This document shows positions 9,546-18,661 of a DNA stretch of 64,000 nt, piece after piece (the first letter of the stretch is position 1; every line of letters begins with the position of its first letter). The notes below the pieces were generated by a model that was not told the DNA's origin, made no database searches, and worked only from the letters and a program-made list of their open reading frames with translations. The translations under genes and the position numbers were made by a program. The DNA comes from Apibacter raozihei (GTDB lineage: Bacteria; Bacteroidota; Bacteroidia; Flavobacteriales; Weeksellaceae): NCBI RefSeq assembly GCF_004014855.1, contig NZ_CP034930.1, positions 3,143,716 to 3,207,715 of the forward strand, in the 5' to 3' direction.

Positions 9546-10916
9546 TTATTTAGTATATGTTAAAAATTCTTCGCTTAATCCACTGTATTCCAACAAAGAT
9601 GCCAGGTCAGTGACATAATTGTACTCTGCTTGTAATTTTTGCAGTCGTACACCAGATAAATTGGACTCTGCATCTACCACGTCTATTGAAGATGCCACCC
9701 CCTCAGAAAAAGCAAAATTCCGTACTCTGACTAATTCTTCTGCAAGTTTAATCTGTACTTCTAAATTTTTAATTTGTTCGTCCTGCTTCTCTAAATCATA
9801 ATATATCTTTTCTATTATTGTTTTAATGTCAATATTTGCTCTCTGCTGATATAGTTCAACGCTTTCTTTAGTTGCTTTTGCTGATTTAATCTCATTTTTA
9901 TGCTGTAAACCTTCAAATAAAGTATAACTGATCCCTACACCTAATAACCATGGTTTTTGATCTTTTTCAACTAGTCCTACAGGGTTGTTATGTACTAATA
10001 TTGCCTGACCAAAGGTCGCAACTGTAGGATAATAAGAAGATTTCTTAGCTTTAATTCCCTGCTCTGCCAAATCAATTTGTAATTGCAACTTCTGCAATTC
10101 CGGATAATTTAATATGGCTGCGCTTTGATAGTATTCCAGTGGTTTAATGAAAGGTGATACAAAAAAATCAGTGGATAGATCTGCAGATTGAATTTCAGTT
10201 TCCAATGTGTTAGATAACGCTACCCTGGCTAAAGCAGCATCTTTTTTTGCAGCTAAATACTGCCTGTTTGCTTCTGATACTGCAACATCTGCCTGTAATT
10301 TTTCAACAGGAGCAATAATTCCTTGCTCTTCTAGTTTAGTTGCATTATATAAATGGCGATTCATTCCTTCTAAAACTTTTTTTCGAACTATAACAGCTTC
10401 ATCTGCTAATTTTACCTGAAAATAACGCTGAGCCAACTCTGAAATTAACTTATTTTTAGTACTTATGGTTTCCATTTCACCAATTTCAGATTTTATTCGG
10501 GAAGCTTCCACAGCAGCGTTAATCTTTCCTCCACTAAATAATGGCCACAAAAAATCCACTCCTCCAAAAGCTATACCTCTTTTTAGTAATGTTACATCCC
10601 AATTTCCCAAAAGACTTGGATCCGGTAAGTGCAATAAACCTCCAATACCATTCCTTATGCCATTTAAATCGGCTCCCAACTCTTTATTTAGATATATACC
10701 CATTCCGAAAGCTCCTATTTTTGGATAACGTAATCCTTGAGAAGTTTTCAATTCGTATTTGTGTACTTCCTCTTTTTTTTCTGCTACTTTAATCAAGCTG
10801 TTATCCTTATACATTATATCCTTCGCCATCGAAAAGGTCAAAGACTGTGCATATATTTTATTTGCAAAAAATAAAATTATAACAAAAGGCAGATATCTAA
10901 ACCAGCTTAATATCAT
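9546..10916 (-). CDS. TolC-family outer membrane efflux protein
   Basis: 456 residues, first gene of the efflux operon. A signal peptide is visible (about 1-23, cleavage after KIYA). The rest shows the two OEP repeats of the family with long amphipathic helices, for example the N-terminal repeat near LISELAQRYFQVKLADEAV and the C-terminal one near VELYQQRANIDIKTIIEK. Such proteins form the trimeric outer-membrane channel and periplasmic tunnel. A TAnnTTTG promoter box lies upstream, facing this gene, and a perfect palindrome lies farther up between it and the old-yellow-enzyme gene. Confidence 0.9.
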   Translation of the reverse strand: MILSWFRYLPFVIILFFANKIYAQSLTFSMAKDIMYKDNSLIKVAEKKEEVHKYELKTSQGLRYPKIGAFGMGIYLNKELGADLNGIRNGIGGLLHLPDPSLLGNWDVTLLKRGIAFGGVDFLWPLFSGGKINAAVEASRIKSEIGEMETISTKNKLISELAQRYFQVKLADEAVIVRKKVLEGMNRHLYNATKLEEQGIIAPVEKLQADVAVSEANRQYLAAKKDAALARVALSNTLETEIQSADLSTDFFVSPFIKPLEYYQSAAILNYPELQKLQLQIDLAEQGIKAKKSSYYPTVATFGQAILVHNNPVGLVEKDQKPWLLGVGISYTLFEGLQHKNEIKSAKATKESVELYQQRANIDIKTIIEKIYYDLEKQDEQIKNLEVQIKLAEELVRVRNFAFSEGVASSIDVVDAESNLSGVRLQKLQAEYNYVTDLASLLEYSGLSEEFLTYTK

Positions 10917-10953
10917 TCGTGCTAACTATTAATTATTTATATTTTGTACTTTA

Positions 10954-10961
10954 CAAAAGTA
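10954..10961 (-). promoter_or_regulatory. Putative -7 box of the tolC-hlyD-permease operon
   Basis: On the minus strand TACTTTTG matches the Bacteroidota TAnnTTTG consensus, 37 bp before the tolC start codon. A TTTTGG stretch about 22 bp farther upstream could be the -33 element. Confidence 0.5.
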
Positions 10962-10991
10962 AAACTATTTTATATTGCTATAACCAAAAAT

Positions 10992-11014
10992 AATATGATT
11001 TTTCAAATCATATT
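10992..11014. promoter_or_regulatory. Perfect inverted repeat, candidate operator between efflux operon and OYE gene
   Basis: Ten-base arms AATATGATTT (10992-11001) and AAATCATATT (11005-11014) are separated by TTC. The repeat is upstream of both divergent promoters and centred about 30 bp before the -7 box of the rightward gene. Its size and symmetry suit a dimeric repressor or activator. No regulator gene is adjacent, so the cognate protein is unknown. Confidence 0.5.
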
Positions 11015-11031
11015 TACTCAATTAAAGTTAC

Positions 11032-11039
11032 TAACTTTG
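11032..11039 (+). promoter_or_regulatory. Putative -7 box of the old-yellow-enzyme gene
   Basis: TAACTTTG matches TAnnTTTG and lies 31 bp before the ATG at 11070. No clear -33 element is visible; the palindrome at 10992-11014 occupies that region. Confidence 0.5.
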
Positions 11040-11069
11040 TATAAATAAAAACACTAAACCTTAAATGTT

Positions 11070-12128
11070 ATGTCTAAATTATTTTCATCTTTAAATTTAA
11101 AAAACAATATTCTTAAGAACAGAATAGTCATGTCTCCGATGTGTCAGTATTCTTCGCATGATGGTTTTGCCAATGAATGGCATTTTGTTCATTACGGATC
11201 CAGAGCTGTAGGCGGGGTGGCAGCAGTGATTCAGGAAGCAACGGCAGTTTCTCCTCAAGGAAGAATTACATATAAAGATTTAGGTATATGGAAAGATGAA
11301 CATATGCTTGAACTTAACAAAATTGTTAATTTCATACATAATCAAAATTCACTGGCTGGCATTCAGCTTGCACATGCAGGAAGAAAAGCCAGTACTACTA
11401 TTCCCTGGATGCCAGACGAAAAACTTGAAGAAGGTTATAGCCAGTGGCCTGTTGTAGCTCCTTCTGCCATAGCGTTTGATTCAGATTCATTAGTTCCTAA
11501 AGAACTTTCAATAGATGAAATTAATATTATAATTACTGATTTTAAAGAGGCTGCCAGCCGTGCAGCCAAAGCCGGCTATGATATTATAGAAATTCATGCT
11601 GCTCATGGATATTTAATTCATGAATTCTTATCTCCTTTAAGCAATCAAAGAAAAGATATATATGGTGGCGAATTTAAAAACAGAATTCGGTTTTTACTTG
11701 AGATAGTTGAGGCTTGTAAAGAAGTTCTTCATAATCATAACTCGCTTTGGGTACGTATTTCTGCTACAGACTGGGCAGAAGGTGGGTGGTCTATTGATGA
11801 ATCTATAGAATTAGCAGAAATATTAAAAAATAGTGGTGTTGAAGTAATAGATGTTTCTTCCGGTGGACTTCTGCCTCATGTTAAAATACCTGTAAAACCA
11901 AATTATCAGGTTCCATTTGCTCAGAAAATAAAAAATGAAACAGGTATATTAACAGGATCTGTAGGATTGATTACTCATGCAGTTCAAGCTGAAGAAATTC
12001 TTGAAAACGAAGAAGCTGATCTCATTTTTATAGGAAGAGAATTACTTCGTAATCCTTATTTTGCTTTACAATCATCAATTATTTTAGAGGGTAGTAAAAA
12101 TTACCCCTCTCAATATGAAAGAATTTAG
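11070..12128 (+). CDS. namA: NADH:flavin oxidoreductase, old yellow enzyme family (YqjM-like)
   Basis: A 352-residue FMN-dependent ene-reductase that reduces activated C=C bonds. The start MSKLFSSLNLKNNILKNRIV leads into MSPMCQYSS (21-29); Cys25 is the redox-tuning Cys of YqjM-type enzymes. HAAHGYLIHEFLSPLSN (about 176-192) is the substrate/FMN-binding His pair region, and GSVGLITHA and IFIGRELLRNPYF bind the FMN phosphate. Length is typical of YqjM (about 340). It is transcribed alone, divergent from the efflux operon with a shared palindrome, which suggests a joint response to electrophilic compounds; that link is inference. The gene symbol is by family. Confidence 0.88.
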   Translation: MSKLFSSLNLKNNILKNRIVMSPMCQYSSHDGFANEWHFVHYGSRAVGGVAAVIQEATAVSPQGRITYKDLGIWKDEHMLELNKIVNFIHNQNSLAGIQLAHAGRKASTTIPWMPDEKLEEGYSQWPVVAPSAIAFDSDSLVPKELSIDEINIIITDFKEAASRAAKAGYDIIEIHAAHGYLIHEFLSPLSNQRKDIYGGEFKNRIRFLLEIVEACKEVLHNHNSLWVRISATDWAEGGWSIDESIELAEILKNSGVEVIDVSSGGLLPHVKIPVKPNYQVPFAQKIKNETGILTGSVGLITHAVQAEEILENEEADLIFIGRELLRNPYFALQSSIILEGSKNYPSQYERI

Positions 12129-12137
12129 AAAAGCTTT

Positions 12138-12175
12138 TTACCTGTAAAACACAATATTTGTTCTTTTACAGGTAA
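12138..12175 (+). terminator. Hairpin after the OYE gene, probable terminator
   Basis: Perfect 12-bp stem, TTACCTGTAAAA at 12138-12149 and TTTTACAGGTAA at 12164-12175, 14-nt loop, starting 9 bases after the stop. The following T-run is weak, so termination is probable but not certain. Confidence 0.55.
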
Positions 12176-12391
12176 TTGTAACATTTATACTTATTAAAAA
12201 ATAATTTTAGAAATCAAAAAAAGATAAATTTTTAAAAGTATAATTTATTTTTTTTATCTAAATTTACCGTGTTAAATGTTAAAATACATGAAATACTTTA
12301 ACATTTTTTGAGTGTTTTTTGGTATTGTTTTTGACTTTACATTGTTTATTAATTCCAAATTTCAATTATTAACATTATATTATAGATACAA

Positions 12392-12751
12392 ATGAAGAAA
12401 TTTATTGCTGTTTCATTTTTATTAGGAATTGGATTTTTATCTGCTCAATCTATCTCTTTCGAACAGGAGCAAATAGATTACGGTTCTGTAAAAAAAGGTG
12501 CAAACGGAACCAAAGTATTCAAATTTACAAATACAGGAGATAAACCCTTAATAGTATCAAATGTAAAATCTTCTTGTGATTGTAGCGTACCGTCATGGAC
12601 AAAAACACCAATATTACCTGGTAAATCAGGAGAAATAACTGTTAAATACGATACAAAAATTAATGGTAAATTTTCTAAATCTATTGAGGTTTACACTAAT
12701 GATACTAAGTATTCAAGGAAACTATTAAAAATTAAAGGAGAAGTTAAATAA
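12392..12751 (+). CDS. DUF1573 domain protein, secreted (first of a pair)
   Basis: 119 residues: a signal peptide (about 1-18, cleavage after LSAQ) followed by one DUF1573 domain, an Ig-like beta-sandwich related to MSP/ASH domains. The family pattern is clear: FEQEQIDYGSVKKG, FKFTNTGDKPLIVSNVKSSCDC, then PILPGKSGEITVKYDT. The CDC pair near residue 66 is typical of the family. Many Bacteroidota carry several such genes and their role in the envelope is not known. The next gene, 24 bp downstream, is a paralogue, so the two are one transcription unit. Confidence 0.85.
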   Translation: MKKFIAVSFLLGIGFLSAQSISFEQEQIDYGSVKKGANGTKVFKFTNTGDKPLIVSNVKSSCDCSVPSWTKTPILPGKSGEITVKYDTKINGKFSKSIEVYTNDTKYSRKLLKIKGEVK

Positions 12752-12775
12752 TAAATTAAAAAATAATTCTTAGAT

Positions 12776-13186
12776 ATGAAAAAAATTATTTTAAGTTCAG
12801 CATTCGTTTTAGGTGCTTTCTTACTAAGTAATGCACAAGAACTAAAAATAACAAATTATGAAAATAATATTGTTGAGTACGGCAACATAGCAAGAGGTTC
12901 TGATGGTAAAAGAATAATCAAGATTCAAAACGTAGGAAAAAAACCACTTATTATATCTAAGATTAATACTTCTTGCGGGTGCACTGTGCCTTTATGGCCT
13001 TCCGAACCAATTGCACCTGGTAAAAAGGGTGAAATTACTGTAACTTATAATACTGCTAGCGGAGGAAACTTCAATAAAGTAATTACTATTAACTCTAACG
13101 ATGTTAATAACCCGACTTTAGCTGTAAGGATTCAGGGTAAAGTTGAGGATGCCCCTGTAGCGGTTGAAGCAGTTTCAAAAAAATAA
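12776..13186 (+). CDS. DUF1573 domain protein, secreted (second of a pair)
   Basis: 136 residues with a signal peptide (about 1-20, cleavage after SNAQ), one DUF1573 domain (NIVEYGNIARGSDG, IIKIQNVGKKPLIISKINTS, CGCTVP, APGKKGEITVTYNT) and a short Ala/Val-rich tail ending in KK. It clearly resembles the preceding gene and probably arose by tandem duplication. The CGC motif takes the place of CDC there. Function unknown; a strong terminator closes the unit. Confidence 0.85.
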   Translation: MKKIILSSAFVLGAFLLSNAQELKITNYENNIVEYGNIARGSDGKRIIKIQNVGKKPLIISKINTSCGCTVPLWPSEPIAPGKKGEITVTYNTASGGNFNKVITINSNDVNNPTLAVRIQGKVEDAPVAVEAVSKK

Positions 13187-13202
13187 ACTTAATATTTATA
13201 AC

Positions 13203-13232
13203 AAAAAACCTATCGAAATGATAGGTTTTTTT
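13203..13232 (+). terminator. Intrinsic terminator of the DUF1573 pair
   Basis: Stem AAAAAACCTATC (13203-13214) with GATAGGTTTTTT (13220-13231), loop GAAAT, followed by more T. It begins 17 bases after the stop. Confidence 0.85.
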
Positions 13233-13382
13233 GTTTATCGGCTAAAATTATAATTAAATTCTTATTATAATAGTTTGTTTTATCTATTATAATCAATGTT
13301 TTTTGTAGTTTTGTAAACTATGTGATTCGGGTTATTAAAATTGTATTTTTTATACAGCTATTTATACTTTATTTAATTTTAC

Positions 13383-14423
13383 ATGAAAAAGATTGTTAAT
13401 ATTTTATTGTTAATTATATTGCTATTTGCAATAGCGGGATGTATTATCCCTTCTTTTCTACCTAAAAACATTAACTTTCAGGTTTCCAGAGAGTATAACA
13501 ATCCGATTAGTGAAGTTTTTCTCGAATTTAACGATTTAGAAAATTACGGAGTATGGGGTACTATGGTCAGTGAAGATTCCATTAATACTCGAATTAATTA
13601 TTTTGCGCCATATAAAGGTGAAGGAAGCAGCTTAACCTGGTCCAATAAAAAAGACACTAATATAGGTAAAGGAGAATATAAAATTCTTAAAAGTAAAATC
13701 AATAAATATATTCAATCTCAAATCATTTTTGTTGAAACAGCTGTTATCTGTATAGAAGATATATACTTTAAACCTGTAGATGGCTCCACTCAAGTAACCG
13801 TTAATCTAAAAACAGAAGACTTTTCATATTTTAACCGAATTTTTGCTTATCTGTATGCAGAAAGATTACAGGATAATTTAGAAGAAAGCCTTGCCCGGCT
13901 GGAAAAAAAATTAAGTAAAGGTAATTTAAATAAAATTCTTGCTTCTGGTGATACTGAATATACAGATCTTCAGGGAATTCAAATGATTGCCATTAAAAAT
14001 GAAACATCTACGGATGCTGAAGATATTTATAAATCAATGCATAAATCTTTAGGCGAAATAACAGAATATCTTACTGATAGTCTTCGCTATATTCCTAATG
14101 ATATTAAAAATCCTATTGCGTATTATATTAAATATGATACAATTGAAAAAAGTGCTGTTTTTTATTCCGGCTATCCTGTCAAATTAGATATTCTTCCTCC
14201 TAATACTGATATCAAATTAATATCAATACCCGGTGGAAAAGCTATTTATACACCAATTAGCGGTAAAGTTGAAAACCTAATTAATGCTCGCTATACTTTA
14301 GATACATATTCTAAAGAAAATGGAGTCAAACTTAAAAATCAATTTTGGGAAGAGTATCTGGATTTTCCTTTATCTTTTGATGATGAAATAAAAGGTAATG
14401 CCTACTATTTAATCATCGAATAA
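13383..14423 (+). CDS. Putative lipoprotein with SRPBCC and GyrI-like ligand-binding domains
   Basis: 346 residues. The N terminus is hydrophobic and ends in a lipobox (IAGC, Cys21), suggesting a lipid anchor, though an uncleaved membrane anchor is also possible. Residues about 30-175 look like an SRPBCC (START-like/polyketide cyclase) domain: INFQVSREYNNPISEVFLEF and later LEESLARLEKKL. The C-terminal part (about 190-345) resembles the GyrI-like/AraC effector-binding domain (IQMIAIKNETSTDAEDIYKSM, PGGKAIYTPISGKV, LTDS). Both domains bind small hydrophobic ligands. It is 36 bp upstream of purH but with no obvious functional link. Exact role unknown. Confidence 0.7.
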   Translation: MKKIVNILLLIILLFAIAGCIIPSFLPKNINFQVSREYNNPISEVFLEFNDLENYGVWGTMVSEDSINTRINYFAPYKGEGSSLTWSNKKDTNIGKGEYKILKSKINKYIQSQIIFVETAVICIEDIYFKPVDGSTQVTVNLKTEDFSYFNRIFAYLYAERLQDNLEESLARLEKKLSKGNLNKILASGDTEYTDLQGIQMIAIKNETSTDAEDIYKSMHKSLGEITEYLTDSLRYIPNDIKNPIAYYIKYDTIEKSAVFYSGYPVKLDILPPNTDIKLISIPGGKAIYTPISGKVENLINARYTLDTYSKENGVKLKNQFWEEYLDFPLSFDDEIKGNAYYLIIE

Positions 14424-14459
14424 TCTGAACTAAATTAAACTAAATAAAAATTCAAATTC

Positions 14460-15968
14460 ATGAAAAGAGCTTTAATAAGCGTATCAGATAAATCAAATCT
14501 GATTGAATTTTCGAAATTCCTTATATCTAAGGGATATGAAATTATTTCTACCGGAGGTACTTATAAGCATCTTCAGAACAATGGTGTAAATGTTATTGAA
14601 ATTGATGAGGTTACTCATTTTCCGGAAATGCTTGACGGAAGAGTAAAAACACTGCATCCTAATATACATGGAGGAATACTGGCATTACGTGATAATGAAA
14701 ATCATTTAAAAACTATTGCTGAACATCAGATACAGACAATAGATCTGGTTGTTGTAAATCTTTATCCTTTTTTTGAAAAGATGAATACTGGTCTTTCTGA
14801 ACCGGAAATGATTGAATTCATAGATATCGGAGGACCTTCTATGCTACGATCAGCTGCTAAAAATTTTAAGTCAGTTACCGTAATTTCTCAGGTAGAGGAT
14901 TATGATTTAATTATTCAGGAAATTACTGAATTAGGTGATACTACTTTTGAAACAAGAAAAAAGCTTGCTGGAAAAGTTTTCAACCTCACATCTGCTTATG
15001 ATGCTGCTATTTCTTCCTACATACTTCAGGATGATTATCCTCAATATTTAAATGTTTCTTATGAAAAAGTTGAAGATTTAAGATATGGAGAAAATCCTCA
15101 TCAAAAAGCGGCGTTTTACGTTGATAAAACTAAAAACGGAGCTATGAAAGACTTTGAACAGCTGCAAGGCAAAGAACTTTCTTTTAATAACTTCAGAGAT
15201 ATGGATATGGCCTATAAAGTTGTTAACGAATTTTCTGAAATTGCCTGCTGTGCTGTAAAACATTCAACGCCTTGTGGAGTTGCACTCGGAAATTCTGTTT
15301 CTGAAGCTTATCAAAAAACATATGACTGCGATCCGGTATCAATTTTTGGAGGTATAGTTGCATTCAATACAGAAGTCGATAAAAAGACTGCTGAGTTACT
15401 GGCTCCTACTTTTTTGGAAATAGTTATCGCTCCTTCATTTGATTCCGAAGCTTTACAAGTGTTCGCTACTAAAAAAAATCTTAGAATTATAAAAGTTAAC
15501 AATCCGGTATCAGATTCCGTTGAATTTGTAAAGGTTGATGGAGGTTTACTTGTACAGGATACCGACAATGCTTTTTCCAGCAATTTTGAAAAAGTCACCG
15601 AACTGGCTCCGAAAAAGGAATTGATGGAAGATTTGATTTTTGCTCAAAAAATTGTTAAACATGCTAAATCTAATGCAATTGTTGTAGCTTCAGGACAACA
15701 AGCCCTAGGTATTGGTTCAGGACAAACTAACAGAATCTGGGCTGCTAAACAAGCTATTGAAAGAGCTAAAAGTAAAACACAATCTGATTTAATTCTGGCT
15801 TCTGACGCTTTTTTCCCTTTCAGAGATGTTGTGGATGTTTCTGCTGCCAATGGTATAAAAGCTATAATTCAACCAGGTGGCTCAATGAGAGATCAGGAAA
15901 GTATAGATGCCTGTAATGAGCATAATATTCCTATGATATTTACTGGTGTGAGACATTTTAAACATTAA
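14460..15968 (+). CDS. purH: Bifunctional AICAR formyltransferase / IMP cyclohydrolase
   Basis: The 502-residue enzyme catalyses the last two steps of purine synthesis. The N-terminal MGS-like cyclohydrolase domain (about 1-190) begins [19 protein letters not shown] and includes [10 protein letters not shown] and [15 protein letters not shown]. The AICAR transformylase domain (about 200-502) includes [29 protein letters not shown] and the C-terminal [14 protein letters not shown]. Shorter than E. coli PurH (529) but normal for Bacteroidota. Also notable in this window is purU, which can supply formate to other purine steps. Confidence 0.97.
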   Translation: MKRALISVSDKSNLIEFSKFLISKGYEIISTGGTYKHLQNNGVNVIEIDEVTHFPEMLDGRVKTLHPNIHGGILALRDNENHLKTIAEHQIQTIDLVVVNLYPFFEKMNTGLSEPEMIEFIDIGGPSMLRSAAKNFKSVTVISQVEDYDLIIQEITELGDTTFETRKKLAGKVFNLTSAYDAAISSYILQDDYPQYLNVSYEKVEDLRYGENPHQKAAFYVDKTKNGAMKDFEQLQGKELSFNNFRDMDMAYKVVNEFSEIACCAVKHSTPCGVALGNSVSEAYQKTYDCDPVSIFGGIVAFNTEVDKKTAELLAPTFLEIVIAPSFDSEALQVFATKKNLRIIKVNNPVSDSVEFVKVDGGLLVQDTDNAFSSNFEKVTELAPKKELMEDLIFAQKIVKHAKSNAIVVASGQQALGIGSGQTNRIWAAKQAIERAKSKTQSDLILASDAFFPFRDVVDVSAANGIKAIIQPGGSMRDQESIDACNEHNIPMIFTGVRHFKH

Positions 15969-15986
15969 TAATTTTATATTTAAAAT

Positions 15987-16017
15987 AAAAAAAGGTATTC
16001 AATTGAATACCTTTTTT
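15987..16017. terminator. Bidirectional terminator between purH and chaA
   Basis: A perfect palindrome: A-run, GGTATTCAA, then TTGAATACC and T-run. It has flanking A and T tracts on both sides and serves the two convergent genes. Confidence 0.85.
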
Positions 16018-16040
16018 GTTTATAATTAATATTTCGTTTT

Positions 16041-17159
16041 TTAAGGTACAATAGTCGTAAATAAATACGTAGCAAAAATTACCAGTAATACAATTCCCTG
16101 AAGTATGTTGGTTTTTCCTGAGTGCAGGGAAGAATAAACTGTAAACAATGATAAAATTAACAGTAAAGTTGATTTTGCATCAATTCCCAAGGTAACCGTC
16201 ATTCCAGTGAAATAGGATACAATTGCTACTGCGGGAATGGTTAGCCCTATACTTGCTAAAGCAGATCCTAAAGCTAAGTTCAAACTAGTCTGCAATCTGT
16301 TATTCTGTGCTGCCCTCCATGCTGCCATGCCTTCGGGTAATAGAATAACTGCAGCTATGATTATACCTACTAAACTCATAGGTGCACCCATTTCTATAAC
16401 CATGCTTTCTATGGCCGGAGACAATTTTTTTGATAATAGTACCACTGCTACTAATGCCAATATGAGCAAGATCAGGCTGGTAATTGTTGTGGGTAATGAG
16501 GGGGGATCTGCATGCTCTGATTCATCGTGATTTATATCTTCTTTTTTTGGTAAGAAAAAATCCCTGTGTCTTATAGTTTGCATGGATATAAAACCTCCAT
16601 ATAAAACCAAAGAAATAATTGCCACAAAAATTAATTGTTTATCAGAATATACACTTCCGGCTTCAGTTGTTGTATAATTGGGTAAAACCAGTGTTAGCAT
16701 AGATATTGCTATTAAGGTAATCAGTGCTGCACTAACACCTTGTTGTCTATAGTCTTGTTGTTTGTACTTATATCCACCAGACCAAAGACATAGTCCTATT
16801 ATACCTGTTAATATAATCATGATAGCTGCAAAAACGGTATCTCTAGCCAGCGCTGAAGGCTGTTCGTTTCCTTCTGACATCATTAATGATACAATAAGTG
16901 ACACTTCTATGACTGCAATGGCTACTGCTAAAATGATTGTTCCGAAAGGCTCTCCTACCTTATGAGCTATTACCTCTGCATGATGAACGGCAGATAAAAC
17001 TGCTGTAATTAATATAACTCCTAAAAAAATAAGATAAAAAGTATTTTCAGTAAACGTGCCTTTTAAAAATAAAGTAAATACAGCTATAACCGGAAAAAAC
17101 AAGGTCCACAACGGTAATTTTATATTTAGTTTTTCTGATAAAAATTTATTATATTCCAT
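16041..17159 (-). CDS. chaA: Calcium/proton antiporter, ChaA/CaCA family
   Basis: 372 residues with about 10-11 membrane helices. Two inverted family repeats are recognisable: the first around HAEVIAHKVGEPFGTIILAV then EVSLIVSLMM, the second around GIIIAAVILLPEGMAAWRAA, both carrying the acidic residue used for cation binding. A polar, acidic loop (HDESEHADPPS) separates the halves. ChaA exports Ca2+ or Na+ in exchange for protons. Single gene, convergent with purH. Ion specificity cannot be read from sequence. Confidence 0.9.
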   Translation of the reverse strand: MEYNKFLSEKLNIKLPLWTLFFPVIAVFTLFLKGTFTENTFYLIFLGVILITAVLSAVHHAEVIAHKVGEPFGTIILAVAIAVIEVSLIVSLMMSEGNEQPSALARDTVFAAIMIILTGIIGLCLWSGGYKYKQQDYRQQGVSAALITLIAISMLTLVLPNYTTTEAGSVYSDKQLIFVAIISLVLYGGFISMQTIRHRDFFLPKKEDINHDESEHADPPSLPTTITSLILLILALVAVVLLSKKLSPAIESMVIEMGAPMSLVGIIIAAVILLPEGMAAWRAAQNNRLQTSLNLALGSALASIGLTIPAVAIVSYFTGMTVTLGIDAKSTLLLILSLFTVYSSLHSGKTNILQGIVLLVIFATYLFTTIVP

Positions 17160-17334
17160 AATAATTCCTCTAATAAAGTGTTAAATAGTTTAGATTTAAG
17201 ATAACAAATTTTCTAATGATTAAGTAAATACTTATTTCTTAATAAATAATTTTAATTTAATTTATATGATTTACTAATTCCTATCAGTATTTGTCAATAT
17301 TTAGTGTTAAGTAATAATTAGTTGCTTAAAATGA

Positions 17335-18333
17335 TTAAACTAATTGTGCAGCTTTGTTTTCAATAGTTTTCGTTTCTTCTAATTGTTTAAGATTATCTAA
17401 AGTTACTAAAGCAATCTGGCTTAAGGCTTCTTCGGTAAAAAATGCCTGATGCGCCGTTACTAAAACATTAGGGAATGAAAGTAACAATTGAATGGTATCG
17501 TCTTCGATGATAGTTTCCGATAAATCCCTAAAAAACAGTTTTTCTTCCTGCTCATATACATCGATACCTAATGCTCCTATTTTTTTTGTTTTAAGACCTT
17601 CGATAATAGCGCGGGTATCAATTAACCCTCCTCTACTTGTATTAATTAAATACACACCTTTCTTCATAAGTTCAATAGTATCTTTATTGATTATATGATG
17701 AGTTTCGGGAGTTAACGGACAGTGTAAAGATATAATATCGGATTGTTTTAATAATTCATCCAGTGCTACGTATTCAAAACCTTCTTTTTTTAATTCTTCA
17801 TTCGGATATAGATCATACGCTAATACTTTTGTGCCTAATGCCTTTATCGTTCTGCAAAATACTCTTCCTATATTTCCGGTTCCAATAACTCCAACCGTTT
17901 TCTTAAAAATATTGGTACCTAGTAATCCGTTTAATGAAAAATTTTGTTCTCTCACCCTATTATAAGCTTTATGTGTCTTTCTATTTAAAGTCAACAACAT
18001 AGCCAAGGTATGTTCTGCTACCGCTTCCGGTGAATATGCTGGTACTCTGCACACTCTTAATCCGTACTCTTTAGCGGCTTCCAAATCTACATTATTAAAT
18101 CCTGCGTTTCTAAGGGCTATATATTTAACTCCTTTCTTAACTAATTTTTTTATTACCTCTTTATTAATTTTATCATTAACAAAAACACAAATAGCTTCTG
18201 CATCTTCTAAAATATTAACTGTATGTTCGTCAAGATTAGCTTCAAAATATTCCAATTCAAAATTAAAGTTTTCATTACATGCATTAAAAAATTTTATATC
18301 GTAAGGTTGGGTTGAAAAAAAAGAGACTTTCAT
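17335..18333 (-). CDS. ldhA: D-lactate dehydrogenase (D-2-hydroxyacid dehydrogenase family)
   Basis: The Met at base 18333 gives the canonical start MKVSFFSTQPYDIKFF and a protein of 332 residues, the usual length; the frame extends 13 codons upstream but these add nothing conserved. Motifs: RNAGFNNVDLEAA, the NAD-binding VIGTGNIGRVF, the catalytic-region CPLTPETHH and TSRGGLIDT, then HQAFFTEEAL containing the catalytic His. It reduces pyruvate to D-lactate with NADH, a fermentation end step that regenerates NAD. Monocistronic. Confidence 0.93.
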   Translation of the reverse strand: MKVSFFSTQPYDIKFFNACNENFNFELEYFEANLDEHTVNILEDAEAICVFVNDKINKEVIKKLVKKGVKYIALRNAGFNNVDLEAAKEYGLRVCRVPAYSPEAVAEHTLAMLLTLNRKTHKAYNRVREQNFSLNGLLGTNIFKKTVGVIGTGNIGRVFCRTIKALGTKVLAYDLYPNEELKKEGFEYVALDELLKQSDIISLHCPLTPETHHIINKDTIELMKKGVYLINTSRGGLIDTRAIIEGLKTKKIGALGIDVYEQEEKLFFRDLSETIIEDDTIQLLLSFPNVLVTAHQAFFTEEALSQIALVTLDNLKQLEETKTIENKAAQLV

Positions 18334-18661
18334 TATTTTATTTTTTATTTTAAGTGTCAAATAGTATTTCAAGTAAAATTACAAAAAGTATATAAGGTAA
18401 ACATAATCATATATATATTATTTGTAATTATCTTCAGTCAACTATACATATAATTTTGTTTAAAACTTATGGTTGTAATTTTTTATCATTAAACATTCTA
18501 CCAATTTTATTATTACTTATGTCATGTAAATATTTTTTTTACTTTGAAAATAAATTGACTCAAAATATACTTTTACCTAGTGTAAATAATTTTAATTTAT
18601 CTTATTTTATTTTTTTATTATCTTTAGTCCATATAATTTACTTATTCAAAAAAATCAATTT
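18334..18661. other. AT-rich divergent intergenic region between ldhA and the M20 gene
   Basis: About 330 bases. An open frame of 69 codons (18456-18665) lies here, but its composition (Leu, Phe, Ile, Tyr, Asn) is what random AT-rich DNA gives, so it is not called a gene. I see no strong hairpin. Confidence 0.45.
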
